64,000 nucleotides of DNA, from contig BQMJ01000073.1 of NCBI GenBank assembly GCA_025991245.1, positions 1 to 64,000 on the forward strand. The letters are read 5' to 3'. Position numbers and translations under genes: made by a program. Shown one piece after another: positions 1-13,289 of the stretch. This stretch comes from Galdieria partita (lineage: Eukaryota > Rhodophyta > Bangiophyceae > Galdieriales > Galdieriaceae). Position 1 is the stretch's first letter. The number at the start of each line of letters is the position of its first letter. The notes below the pieces were generated by a model. It saw only the letters and a program-made list of their open reading frames with translations. It made no database searches and was not told where the DNA came from.

Positions 1-540
1 AAATAAACCCTAAATAAACCCTAAATAAACCCTAAATAAACCCTAAATAAACCCTAATAAACCCTAATAAACCCTAATAAACCCTAATAAACCCTAATAA
101 ACCCTAATAAACCCTAATAAACCCTAATAAACCCTAAATAAACCCTAATAAACCCTAATAAACCCTAAATAAACCCAAATAAACCCTAATAAACCCTAAT
201 AAACCCTAATAAACCCTAATAAACCCTAAATAAACCCTAATAAACCCTAATAAACCCTAATAAACCCTAAATAAACCCTAAATAAACCCTAATAAACCCT
301 AATAAACCCTAATAAACCCTAATAAACCCTAAATAAACCCTAATAAACCCTAATAAACCCTAATAAACCCTAATAAACCCTAATAAACCCTAATAAACCC
401 TAATAAACCCTAATAAACCCTAATAAACCCTAATAAACCCTAATAAACCCTAATAAACCCTAAATAAACCCTAAATAAACCCTAATAAACCCTAATAAAC
501 CCTAATAAACCCTAAATAAACCCTAATAAATAGAACCTAA
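1..540. repeat. Telomere array, 10/11-base units
   Basis: About fifty head-to-tail units, mostly AATAAACCCT (10 bases) mixed with AAATAAACCCT (11 bases). The C-rich strand reads 5'->3' into the window, as expected for a left chromosome end; the G-rich strand would read TTTATTAGGG. One unit near 166-180 lacks the final CT. From about 525 the units decay into forms such as AACCTAATAGATCCTAG before unique sequence begins. The core is TTAGGG-like with a 4-5 base TTTA spacer. The boundary at 540 is approximate. Confidence 0.95.
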
Positions 541-3030
541 TAGATCCTAGTACAACCTCAGTAAAACCTCAGTAAAGCCTGAATAAGAAAGAAAAATGCA
601 TATTTTTTCTGTCAGGCTACGTGTATTTTAAAGTTCACTGCTTTTTTTCATGATTGCATCAGAGAAGAAAGTTTTTTAATTCTATCAATCGTTTTACGCG
701 TGCTTCTAGTATAACTAATTAAGCCGCATGTTTTTATAAAGGTTTTTCTAATGACCATATGACTTTTGGTTTGTTCTTCTTTTTGTTTGTGGATTTGAGT
801 TTGATTGCGGGAACTCTTAGAATCCCAAAAAAAGGTTTACATGTTATCGTTAATTAATTGTCGTCCTTTTTTGCTTAGCCGTTTTTTTGGTGTGTTGTGT
901 CGATTAAAAATTTTAAGTGGTTTGCTTCAATAAAGATTTTTTTTGGTTGATTTTAGTCTTATTTCCTTTCTCTTTTATTGTCCAAGTTATTAAGCAAATT
1001 ATTAAAGCTTTTATTACATTTTTTTTGTTCTTAGTTAAGGCCCTGTATAATGTGTAGAGAATCCGCAAGTTTTCTTACAATGGATGAATGTTCCTCTATT
1101 TTTCCTGTTTATATTTTTCTATAGCATATGACTTTGGGTTAAAACAGTACTAAACCTTAATAAAACTTAATTGAACCTGATAAAAAGAGTTCCCATTGCC
1201 CTGTATCTGACCATCCGCATTTCAACAATTATCACTGTCTATGTCATATTGATTTGTTGAAGAAAAAGGCGATGTTTTTCTATGAAGACCTTTACCTTTG
1301 CTATTAGTCTCGTAAAATTAGCCAATTTTAAATGGTGCTTCTTTTTTTGCTAGTGATAAAATGACGTGCCTTGTGAGCCAGTTTTTTGTATGTTTGTATT
1401 TGTTGTTCATTAAGGGAAGACCTGGAAATTTAAGGAAAATTTTAAGATGGTATTTTCAATTCAAAGCTCTTTTGAGTTGAAGCATTTCTCTGCTGCTTTG
1501 CAATAATTCGAATCTGTGAGGCATTTAGAAATTGTGAACATTTTTCTTAAGTAGCTCCTTTTTGTTGTCATTTGCATTATTACCGACATTCTTGATTGAC
1601 CTAGTGGAACAGTAAATTTATATAATTTTCACATTATTTTTTTTGCTTTGTCTGATATTTGTGCCAAATCTATTTGGTGTAAGATCCTTTTGGTTTCTGA
1701 TATTGGATGAATTTACTATGAAGCACCCTGTTAATATCTTCCAATTGTTTTTGAAAGTTTAGTTAAATATGCTTATTTAACTAGAAATTACACCCTAATG
1801 AAGCCTAGAAAACCAAAATAAAGAAAAATTCTTCTTGCTTTTGGCCAGGGCGTACCTAATTTTTCAATCCATTGCGCTCTAGTTGTCTCAAACTAGGAGT
1901 ACGCAAAGTAAATTGTTGTGTCTGGTTTCTTATTTATGCTTTTTGTCAAAGAATAGCTGCGTATTTTTTATTTTTTATGCTCATTGTGCTACTGACCAAG
2001 TTTGGTTTCCTGTCAGCTACATTTTGTTTAAGATCCTTTTGGATTGGAAACTAGTGTTGGTTGTTACATTCCTCGTTTAATTCAGATTTTTTGAAGTTCA
2101 CAATTTTCTGCTTCTTTTGCATTGTTTTGAGATTTCAAGTCTCTCGTTTAAATGGTACTCTTCTGGCTACGTTAGTCTAAGAAACGAGCAATGTACGCGA
2201 AGAAGTCGTCGCAACAGTTGAGCAATCTGTCACAATTAACATTTTCCTCTCTTTATTCTTTGTTGTTTTCGTTATTGCATTCAAGGGTTGTCCCTTCTTT
2301 TTACTACTTTTCTATAAATGAAAAAAACATTTTCCTTCTGTATTTCATTGTCATATAGCAAATGAACTCCCTTTCATTAAAAGCATTGTTTTTCTTTTCT
2401 ACGAGCCGATTGCTGTAACGTGTTAACTTCGTTTCACACGGTCGACAACTATCTACCCCACGAGAACAGGTTCAATGTATTGAAGATGTAAACAACATGT
2501 GGTTTATGAAAATTCTTCAATATCCTCTTCTTTCTATTTCTCTGATTTCTCATTCTATGGTTTGCTCGTAAAATTGGTATTTGTATTATTTCTTTAATAA
2601 ACTTTGGATACAAGTGTAGCCCTTATAATGCAAAGATTGCCTATTCCCCTTTGATACATTGCATAAGTGCCTCTTTAATACCTTTTCATAATGCCACTGT
2701 GATAGAACTGAAACTAAAATGCTGAAATCTTTTTTTTTTTTTAGTGTTGCCATTAATTTTAAAAATTATTGAATTTTTTATGCAGTAATGCTACAGTAAT
2801 GTTTCTCGCAAATTTGTCTTTTCATATAGGTTTGTATGGGTATTACTTGGTAACGATAATGATATTTCTTTATTTCCTTTTCTTGTTAAATTCGTTGATA
2901 TCTCCAGTGCATATATAATGAAAAACTTTTCGATTTGGATAGTTTCGAAAATTTTGTTTCGATCGTTTTACCAAGACTTTCATAGTTGAACCTTATGAGA
3001 ATCGTCTTTATTAACCCTAATAGTAAACTA
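540..3030. repeat. Subtelomeric direct repeat, copy 1 (~2.5 kb)
   Basis: This block is repeated in the same order about 2.48-2.50 kb downstream. Matched landmarks include AATAAGAAAGAAAAATGCAT (582 and 3066), AAACCTTAATAAAACTT (1152 and 3656), TATTTGGTGTAAGATCCTTT (1671 and 4163), CAAGTGTAG (2611 and 5111) and GGTTTGTATGGGTATTACTT (2829 and 5331). It is AT-rich and has no credible coding frame. It contains telomere-like scraps at about 540-590, 1150-1185 and 1790-1830, each followed by a similar GAAAAAT-type leader. Confidence 0.88.
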
Positions 3031-5520
3031 TAAGTAGACCGTATAGTAAACCTCAGTAAAATCTCAATAAGAAAGAAAAATGCATGCTTCCTTCGGCCAT
3101 TTTACACACATTTTGCAATTCAATTGTTTCTTTTTTCATGTATGCATTCCAGGATCCGCTTTATTCAATAATGCTTTTTACCGTTGCTTCTAATGTAATC
3201 AGCTTTGTCGCAAATTTTTAATGAGTATTTTAAAGATGGCGTTGTGACTTCTTTTATTTGTTTTTTTCGGTTATGTTTGTATGTCAATCGTATTGCGTGA
3301 ATACTGGAAATGTAAAGAGAATGTTTACATTTTACTCGTAATCAATGGTCGCCCTTTTTTGTTTAGGCATTTTTCTGTTGGTTTGTGTTGATTGAAAATT
3401 TTAAGCGGTTTGCTCAAATGGAAACTTTTTTGTAGTAATTGTTATTTTTGACATTGTCGTCTTTCATTGACCAAGTTGTAAAGCAATTTTTAAAGCTTTT
3501 ATTACATATCAGTTTTCTTTGTTCTTCGTTGAAGCCTTATATGTTGTGCAAAGGATATTCGTGCTTTCTTATAATAAATGAATGTTCCTTTTTTTATCCT
3601 GTTAATATTTTTCTATAGTGTGTGACTTTAGATAAAAACAGCAATAAACCTTAATAAAACTTGATAAACCCTGATAAAAAAGCTCCCATTGCCCTGTACC
3701 AAAACATCCGCATTTGAAAATTTATTATGTTCTCGGTCATCATAATGCATTAGTGAATGAAAGTGAATTATTTCTACCCAGACCTTTACTTTTGCTTTTA
3801 GTCTGGTGAAAGTAATTAATTCTCAAAACTGTGCTTCTTGTTTTGCCAGCGATCAAATGATTTGCCTTGAGATACTTTTGCACATTTTTGTATTTGTTGT
3901 TGATTACGGGAAAACCTGGAAGTTTAGGGAACACTTTAAGATGCTATTTTTTTAAGGCCTTTTTGTGTTTAGGAAATTTTCTATATCGCTTCGCAGTAAT
4001 TCGAAGTTGTGAGCTGTTTAGAAATTGTGAGCATTTTTCTTAAATAGTTACTTTCTTGTTATTAGCGTCATGGCCTTCGTTTTTGATTTACCGAGTGGCA
4101 CAGTAAATTAATGGACTTTTTGCATTATGATATTTTGCTTTGTGTAGCATTTGTGCCGAATCTATTTGGTGTAAGATCCTTTTGGTTTCTGATATTGGAT
4201 GAATTTACCTTGATTGACCCTGTTAATACCTTCCTATAGTATTTAAACTTTTAGGTAAATATGCATAATTAAGTTGAAATTATACCCTAATGAAACCTAA
4301 TAAAATTGAAATAAGAAAAAAACGTTTATTGCTATCAACCAGGACATACATAGTTTTCCAATTCATTGCGTTCTAGTAGTGTCAAAGTTGGAGTGTACAG
4401 AGTAAATTGTTTATGTCTGTTCTCTTATTTTTCTTTTTTGCAAAAGAATAGTGACGTATTGTTTTATTTTTTATGCTTGTTGTGCTACTGACCATGTTTG
4501 GTTTCCTGTCAGCTACATTTTGTTTGAGTTTTTTTTTGGATTGGAAACTTGAGTTAGTTTTTAGATTCCTTCTTTAGTTCAAATTTTTTTGGAGTTGCCA
4601 ATTTTCTGCGTCCTTTGTTTTATTTGAGGTTTTTGGTGGTTCGTTTAAATGATACCCTTCTGGTGACGTTAGTCTAAGGAGCGAGCAATAAACGCGGACA
4701 AGTCGTCACAACAGTAGAGCAATCTGTCACTATTAATATTTTCCTCTCTTTTTTCCTGTTTTCATTGTGGTCTTCTAGGATTATCCCTTCTTTTTGTTTT
4801 TCTATAAATGAGAAGAAAAAGATTTTTTCTTCTGTATTTCTATGTGATATATTTTATGAATTCTTTAGCACCAAAGGTATAGTACCTTTTTCTCTGTGAG
4901 CAGTTTGCTGTACCTTTTTTAATTTTTTGTTTTACTTGGTCGACAAATATCTGTCGAACAATAACAGGTTCAAGGTACTGATGATGTAAGGAAAAAGTGA
5001 TACATGAAAATTCTTCAATAGATTCTCAAGTTTCTATTTCTGTAAATGCTTATTCTTTGGTTTCCTTGTAAAATTGGCAATTGTATTGTTCCTTTAATTA
5101 ACCCTAGAAACAAGTGTAGGCCTAATAATGAAAAAGTTGCCTATTCACCTTTGATGTATAGCATAAATTCCTCTTCAATACCCTTTCATAATGCCAATAT
5201 AGTAGAAATGAAACTGAAATGCTGAAATCTTTTTGTTTTTTTTACTGTTGTCACAAGTTTTCAAAATTTTTTAAATTTTTATGCATTCATGACACAGTGA
5301 TGTTTTTTTGCAAATTTCTCTTTTCGTATAGGTTTGTATGGGTATTACTTGGTAACGACAATGATATTTCTTTATTGATGCTTCTTATTAAGATCGTTGC
5401 TATCTTCAGTGTATACATAATGATAAGGTTTCAATTTGGATAGTTTCGAAACTTTTGTTTTGCCAGAACCTCTATGGTTGAACCTTACCTTATGAGAATC
5501 GTCTTTAAAAATCTGTCTTA
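3031..5520. repeat. Subtelomeric direct repeat, copy 2 (~2.5 kb)
   Basis: Second copy of the unit that starts at 540, collinear over its whole length with many substitutions and small indels. By eye the two copies differ enough to suggest an old duplication. It opens with decayed telomere-like sequence (about 3010-3065), as copy 1 does. Further telomere-like scraps lie at about 3650-3680, 4280-4310 and 5095-5110. No coding frame is credible. Confidence 0.88.
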
Positions 5521-8500
5521 TATAGCAAAATTTGAAGTATTGTTATTTGGTCACTTTATTGTATTCTACGTTACAGTGTTATTGAAAATTTAACCATTTG
5601 GTAACTTAGCTTTTGCTTTCTGAGAATCGAGTGATACTGCTTGTTTCATTCTGTGAATAGACCATTCTACAACTTAAAATATAGGATAGGTATACACATC
5701 AATCCAAAAGTAAGCAATGCTTATGCTCTTCATAGTTCTAAAAATAGAACTTTGTCTTGTGTAGAAACTTTTGGAGTTTTCTTTTATTTATTCTTGACAA
5801 TGTCAAACTCAGAATCAATTGGTTGTCTTTTCATTGTGAATTACTATGCCCTAGATTTTTGCTCAATTGTCGTTTTCTAAGAATGATTGAATTAGGAGAT
5901 CCAATCGTCGTATAGACTCTTAGTTCACATTTTAAAAAATTCAGCTTTCTGCTCCTTTCTCTTCTAGTACTACTGTCTGTTTTCCTTTTGTGTTTTATGT
6001 CTTATAACCCTTGAATGTGTAATGAAGCTTTCCTAGGCTCTATTTCACCTATGTACTAAAATGTTCGAGGTGAGAATACGTTGATTTTTTGTATATGCAG
6101 ATTTTTTCTACTATTTTTTTAACTAAATTTTGCATTATGACCTATTGTTTACCTTTGAGAACAACTAGAAATACTGATGCCCATAGAGGACAAATAATGT
6201 ATTGAAATCCTTCAATTTCTTTCACTTGCGCCAACCTCCCTAAATTCTTTCTTTTTCTATAGACTCTATTCGAGACGACATTTTTCTAGCTCTTCTAGTG
6301 AAACGTAGATAATTTTACAAATACAGTTAAATTTTTTATTTGAAAAGACACGACTTTTCATTCCTTTTTCTAAAAGGCATGTGTTTTTCGCAATTCACTA
6401 GATCGTCGTAAAAGAATCTAGTAGAATATAAAGATAAGTGGTTTAGAATCGGTTAAATACTTTTGAAATTGTGTCAGCATTCTCGAAGTTTTTTGTGAAT
6501 TTGCTAATTTACCTCGAGTGACAAAGTAATTCTTACTTTAAAATCTTTTGGGAATCACCCCCACAGTTGTATTTGTATTGCATGTAAGCGATATCCAATT
6601 GTTTCATTTGTTTCACTTTTATTGAAGTTTTTAATTTTTGGGGGGAACTGAGCAATTTGGTTATGAATTCGATATATTACGAAATCTAAATCTGGTAATT
6701 TTTACACCTAACGTATTGCATGGCTTGTTTCAATATAGTCGTCTTCGATATTGAAAGGCGACAGTTTTTCGAAAAGTAGAATCTTGCAACTGTTGGTTGT
6801 TACTATATGGCATCTTTTATCAGACACTTTTTTCGAAAAAAAAAATTTTTGCTTTCTTATGGTAACTGGATCCATTGTGTTTTATTTTATGTTGATCGGC
6901 ATAATATTATACACGAATTGTACTGTTGATATATATATAATGAAGACAAAGCAAGCCACACTCTTCTCATAAAAAGGCCTCAAATGAATTAAGTAGTTGC
7001 AATCTAGCCACAAAAGTTCAACTTTTTCTGTAGCATCTTGGACATTATATGCTTGATGTCAGTTTGACTATGCTTTGAATAACAGCTTGTAGGGAAACAT
7101 ATCTCTCAAGAGCACCTTTCCTCCATGAGTTTGTTGTATTTTGATTTTTGTTCTTTGGAATCATCCTATTGTTTTTGTTTCTTTCCTTCTTAAATATATA
7201 CAATTCCTTTTAAGTAGTTCAAGTTGACAAAAGTACGGAATTGTTTCCGACTGAGAATAAGGTAGGTTTTTCGTTGAACATGCATTTTGGACACTTCTTC
7301 TTACTATCTTTTGCATTATCGATCAATGTTCGTTGAAGAAAACAATTAGAGATATGCTTATTCAATAAAGACAAGTAGTATTTGAGAATTCTTCAACTTT
7401 CTAGAGATTCTATTTCTCTTGCTGTCTTTCTTTTCTCTATGGGTTATTTTCAAAATCGATATCTTTATCGTTCACTTATTAGTCTATAAGTGTACCAGAG
7501 AAAGAAACGTTACAAAGGTCTAATAAAAAAAGAACTGTCTAGTGTCCTCTGACATACGTCATGTACTTTCCTTCAACGAATTATGTTCTAGTGAAACCAA
7601 TGTTATAAAGCCAAGAATTGTTTAATAATTCAAATATTTTAACTTACCTTGTTGCTTTCATGTTGGGTAGTGTTTAAGTTTTGTTTTGTTTGTTGATCCA
7701 TTCGTGTCAATTCATCTTCGCCTATGAAATCTTCATCCCCTAATATACTCGTGCACTTGTACCGCTTTTGACTGATCATGAATTTTCTCTAGTACTTGTT
7801 TTGGGGGAACGTTTTCATTTGTTTGGAGCTAACATAATTCATTATTTACTTGAAATCTTGCAAAACTAAATTGGCTCCGCTTTCCGTTTTTTGCAACAGT
7901 ACTATTTACCATCTACTGTATCAGAGTCTTTCTCGATTCGCCGACAGTGATCTACCTTGTTTCGCCCTATTTTTTTCTTATATTGTCCTATCTATCACTT
8001 AGCAACTTGGCAAAGCAGGGTTTTATTTTCTTATGATCATTGTATACTCCTTATTTCATTCTGTGAGTATCTTTGTATACTATAATGCTACTTTGGCGAT
8101 GGTATACATATTGAACCAAAAGAAAAACAGTACCATACATATGCCATAAAGAAGTCTTTCAATTGAAAGAAGCAGTTAACAATGACAACGTAAATATTCC
8201 ATCATGTCTGCTGGTCTTCCTTTTTCTTGTTGCTTTATGTCTACCTGGTCAATACTTTGCGCGATAACTATTAGAAGATTATATCACTGCGTGGCATTTT
8301 TCCTTATTGGTCATATTGGACTTTCACTCTTTTTCTTTACAATCAATTTGTTCCTCTTTATTTTCTTAGCTTTAAATACTTTTTTAGTCTTTCAGTATGC
8401 ATTGAATAATATTTTGGTTTCTTCCTAGCTCTTTTCTCTAGAATTTTCTATTTGAAACTCTTTGTTTGGGAAGTCCTCCAATCGAAATTCTATTTCCTCC

Positions 8501-8640
8501 ATTTTTACCATAAGAAATTTCAATGCGTTTTGCTTTTCATACTTATCTAGCGTTTAAATCGGTACTTGGCGAATAAAAATTAAATGAATGCCTTCTACAG
8601 AGGCACTAATTCATTTCTATGCTTTAATAGGAAGCAAGAG
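5521..8640. other. AT-rich subtelomeric stretch without a gene
   Basis: Open frames are short, hydrophobic and rich in Phe, Leu, Tyr and Ile, as random AT-rich sequence gives. Around 5633-5740 and 8046-8150 there is a loose resemblance (TTTCATTCTGTGA, then a GTATACA and CCAAAAG pattern), which could be another old dispersed repeat. No RNA gene or mobile-element protein was recognised. Confidence 0.6.
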
Positions 8641-11030
8641 CAAGATTGAGACTAGCAGTCGTTGTTAACGGTTCAACTTGAAATACTGTGATATTTGAGA
8701 CGTTGCAGGAGAAGCTCAACTTGTACTATTCTGGTGTACTTGCAACCTCGCTCAAGAATTTTATTCTATATCAAGTATGGGAAGGTGCACTATGGAAGAT
8801 TTTGAATCAATCGTTGGTCTTTCCTCAACTTTTCCAGATGACAATGGAGTATGAAAGGAGAGCTTGGTAGGTTCGATTCTTTTACTCCTTCATTTCTGTT
8901 GATTTCGACCACTACTTATTTTTATATTTACAAATAAATAGCACTCTAGCCATTTTTTAGACAGTTGGAGCTTACTCTTGGCTAATCGTGAAAAAGTTGA
9001 TATGAAACAAGAAAACACAAATTAGTATATACAAACCAATTTCTACAACTTTTTTTCCACAAATATCTGCTTTAAAAAAATTTCGAAAAATTTTTGAATT
9101 TTGTCGAGAATTGACTACGTAGAACAAAACACAGCCCATGACAACCAAAAGGCAATAGAGGAAATTGAGGCGAAAAATAACTTCTTACTGGATTTCCCAA
9201 CGACCCAGCTTGGATTCTAATTCAGCCTAGTAAAATCTACAATGCAACAAGTTTTTCATTTGCAACACAATCTACTAAGGTTCTATATATTATTTGCTAA
9301 TATTGTTTTCACAGATATCACTTTCTAATTTAGTCACTTGTAAAGAATAGAGGTTTCTTTGTAAAATTCCATTTCTTCTTGTTGAGTGTGTATGGTTTTT
9401 GAATATGTAATATTTTCCAGTTACTACTTTTGGTGTTTTTGATGTTAATCTCTTTCCTCTTTCACATCACAGTGTAATTGGAAATGATTTCAGCATTGTG
9501 TATCATAGACAACTTTATAGTTTTAATGTATTTTATTCTGAACTTTTTGTATGGTCCGCTTTTATATGTTTTCCTAATTGTTTTGATTCGGCACTGGGTT
9601 GTATAAAATTCGTAAACTTTTTCTTCTCTTAGATACCCTGTAATTTAGAAATTTGATTGTGTTTGTCCTTGTTTTGGTAGAGTAGTTTGTCCTTGAACTG
9701 ATATTGTTGTTACCAGAAATTTTTGGTTTTCTTTTTCTCTTTTAAATTGAATATTCTATGTGGAACTCCCACAAGTACATGGTGTCTTCAATAAGTTTCT
9801 GTGATAAATAAAGCTTCTCATGTCGATTGTCTTGCATCTCTATTTATCGTTTTGATTAATATTGGGTTGTTTGAGACTTTTCTTTTAAACTCTGATCTTA
9901 GAAGAATTTTTGTATAGTTGTTCTTCATAATAAAGTTTTTCTTATGAAGCAATATGAGAACTTTCTTTTTTTGGCGTTGGTTGATAGCTCTACTGCATTG
10001 GCCCAGCTCTGTCCAATTATGAATAATTCTGATTAGCTGATTGGTAAAACTTGAATGGTCAATTCTAGTCTTTGCCTTTTTTTAAGAATTTGCGTTGATT
10101 CTTTGAAGTCTCTCTGTTTACAGCTTTTTGACACAAGGTGGCTAAACGTTGAGTCTCGCCTCTCCTGAATTGGGTTCAAGCATATACAAATTGCCAAGAT
10201 TCGATTTCTTAGATATTATCAATTGTATTTTCCTTCTATAATGGTCTTTTTTGGTACTGTGTATTGCAGTTGGTGTTTATCTTTCTTTCTTGGCTAAAAG
10301 TCTTTCTCGTTTGTATATAATTGACAAGGTAATTTGGCTATAAATGAAATTACGTGTCGTGTACATCTTTTATTATCAATTGAATAGAAAAAATTCCTTG
10401 CCTTTCAGACATTTTTATCATTATGACAATCCAAATGTTGGCTAGAGTTCTTCTTGTATAATTAACTAGTCACGAAATTCAGCCTGTATTCATTCAAGGA
10501 CGCTAGACTTCTACGAAAATAAAATTTTAGCAACCGTACTCACCAATATGAAGATCGATCGTTCATGTAAACAGGGCATCAAGAATAAAATATTCATGTC
10601 TTGCTCAATTTGCTTTGCAATGTAGGAAGATCCTGGAATATCTTGCGCATATCTAGGAATGTTGCTCAGTAAAGTAATTTAATATGCTGAAAGAATCGCT
10701 GTGTCTAAAATGAGCAATGTATTTATAAATTCGTGGACAGTTGCCAGTTTGTATACTTTGTGCTTGTCAGCCTTTTTATAGAATTGTACGTTGCATAGCT
10801 GGTTGTGATTTCCCAATAGAAAGACAGGGCTATTTAAGTGCCAACAGTAATACTGTTCAAACAATATCCTTTCCAAAACTGTGTCTCACAAACTGTCAAC
10901 TGCTAAGTATTTATAGACTTGAGCACAAAAGACTAAGGTAGCTATTCCAAACATACACTATGCCGACGAGTTGCGAAGCCTCTCTTTTGTGAAAGTTTTT
11001 CCCATCAGACGCTCTTTTTCTTCCAAGTTT
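8641..11030. other. Non-coding stretch with two possible coding scraps
   Basis: Mostly AT-rich with no intact gene. Two patches look more protein-like than their surroundings. At 8688-8870 (+) an open frame begins IFETLQEKLNLYYSGV and ends at a stop after EYERRAW. At about 9102-9222 (+) a frame contains RIDYVEQNTAHDNQKAIEE and ends LLDFPTTQLGF. Neither has a good start or a recognised family. They could be exons of one decayed gene, or chance. Confidence 0.35.
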
Positions 11031-11034
11031 TGTT

Positions 11035-11645
11035 TCGAATTTGCATCCTTCAAGTGACCTCGTCAAGTAAGATTAGCAAACAACGACGTAAAGATGCTTC
11101 AAAGTGGATGTACAAACTCTGTTCACGTCCGTTTTCGAAACAGCAACTCACAGTTGAACTGTGCAGTTCAGTGGCCACGAGCCAACCTCCCCTCTCCACT
11201 CGGACAATAGATTCTCAATAGACAAAAACTGACAATGACAGAAATCGGTTTTGTGAAGAACCGAAGAGAATCAACCCAGAATATATTTCGAATGTTACAA
11301 AAGATCTTGGTGATTGTTCCACGAGGGAGAGTCTTCAACAACTGTTTACAGGACAACAGTTAGCTGTACAATTCAGTTCAAAGACCAAGTTCCATTGAAA
11401 GACTATATTGGGACAAAGATTCAGACTCAAAGACTATTTGGAGCCTTTGTGCCGACTGGTGCCTCAGCACTCCGAAGGAACAAAGTCTTCAAACAGACCA
11501 GAAACTAAAGATCAACAATTCTCTCGAACAGAACCTACGTTGCATTCGACAAGAACTTGGAAGCGACTTTGAGGTTCAAGCCAAGTCGTTGGCAGGAAAC
11601 GACCAAAACAAACTGGGCCTTGGTTGGTATTTCAAAAAGTGCGAA
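11035..11645 (+). repeat. Dispersed subtelomeric repeat, copy A
   Basis: This is homologous to 13290-13680 (copy B) and 19825-20400 (copy C). Shared landmarks with C include TGTACAA(A/G)CTCTG, then TTTTCGAA, a GACAATAGA-like/AATAGACACTC region, GAAGA(G)AATCCTCAACAAC-like sequence and TTGGTATTTCAA near the end. With B it shares AATCAACACAGAATATA-like sequence, a TACAAAAGA(T/C)CTTG stretch, GACTATAT(T/A)GGGA and TTTGTGCCGACT. A frame at 11030-11221 carries MYKLCS..FSK, and copy C keeps the same words. No terminal repeats or transposase were found. Confidence 0.7.
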
Positions 11646-13289
11646 ATCATAAAACTTCAAAGTTTTTTTCGTACTAAAAAGTTCTCCTCTAAATTCAACT
11701 AATTATATTTTCATAAAAAGGAACAATTTTATCCACTTCAAAACAGGTGGTAACAAAGCAACTACAGCCACAGTTGAGCAAAACAATCACAATGAGAGAT
11801 TGGGCAAAGGGACGTTGAAGAGCTCTTCGAGCAAAAAGTGTACACGCCATATAGTTTCATATGTACCTAGTGAAAACTTTCCAAGGGAACCTTCCACTCA
11901 AAGGTTTACCTAGAATACTATTGATTCTCGAACGTTGCATTATTTGAAGAGAACCGTTGTGTTAGAATGATCGTTGACATACCGCTGAGAGTAAAGCCCG
12001 CCATTGTATAGTGAGATAAACTCACCTTTGTTATTTACCTTGAAGATTTACTTGCTTCAAGTTGATTTGGAGAACATTGAGCTCTAGTCGATAGGAATCA
12101 TTTCAAGAAAGTATAATCTGCCACTTTAAAACGAAGAAGAGCGTGTTTCCCACGACTTGGAACGAGTGGGTGTGCAGTCGCCAAGTTGTCATAGAGAAAT
12201 TTCGTGCTGATCAATGTCTAGCTGAACTGTTTGCAACTTGGAGGACTGTGAATTTTGTGTTACCACTATCAAGGACTTTTTAGACTTTTGCAGATTTGAG
12301 TTTATACAATCTGGTCGAGTGTTTCAATTATCAACAAAACGTTTAAGTACACGTTGGAAGTGACACATGTATATAATTTGTATTTTGCCTACAAGTATGT
12401 TGATAAAGAATCCAGTCGAGTTTCTCAATTTGCTTGAATACATAGACCAAGTGTCGCATATTCTATTTTTGTATAATTGTATTGCGAAAATAAAGATTCA
12501 GTTGTTGACTCTCTCTATTTTGTATAAAAGCTATATATGAAAACTGTCCATAATAGCATAGCGTCAAGACTCACATAGTAAGTATCGTTGCAAGATCCTT
12601 GCCTTGTTTGTCCCTTGACAACAAAAGTCACCAACACAGATCCTCGGCACACTTCCTCCAATATATCTAAAACAGCGCAAAGTTTCAGACAGTCTATGTT
12701 TCACAAAACTCAACAATCTACCACGGAAAATTCTAGAAACACTAGAGCAGTCCAAACTTGAAAAAACATAACCAAGTTGTCAAGGGTGGCTTCCCAAGAC
12801 AACAATTTGTCTGTGCTAGTAAAACCATAAAACAAAGAGCAAAAAGGAAAGAAAGCAGCAACTCCTAAATTTTTCAACCATACCCAGAGTACTTGAACAC
12901 GCTATGAAGCTAGTACCGGAACTCAGTCTCTAGTTCCCTCAGAGTTTCTCCGATAAACAACACAGACGCATCTACAAAAGTTCTATTAAAACTCCGCTCT
13001 CATAAAAAATTTCAAAGTTAGCTAGTTTCTACATATATTCTAAAAAGCAGCGACAAATCTCAAAGTTGGATCTGTTGTACAACTTTGAAACATATCAACT
13101 GGTCAAGCTCTCAAACAGTCATAAAGCTTTATCTAATTCCCAGTCAACTAGCTCATATATTGCAACTTTGGTGATTTCTTCAAGTAGGTCAACGGAAAGT
13201 TGAAAGCTGCCATCAGTACCTCGTCTATTCCAACCAAAGCAATTCGCTCCTCTCTCATCTCCAGTTGGATGAGACTCGAAATGGTCATA
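11646..13289. other. Intergenic, no gene seen
   Basis: No open frame of convincing composition on either strand. The base composition is less T-rich than the telomere-proximal 8 kb, and words such as CAAGTTG and ACTTGGA recur, so part of this may be decayed copies of the neighbouring dispersed repeat. I could not delimit any. Confidence 0.4.

Noticed and set aside
1-540. CRISPR-like array
   Set aside because: Units are contiguous with no spacers and lie at the contig end; this is a telomere.
1872-2080. Overlapping plus-strand open frames with membrane-like composition
   Set aside because: They lie in the AT-rich subtelomeric repeat; the matching part of the second copy does not keep the frame.
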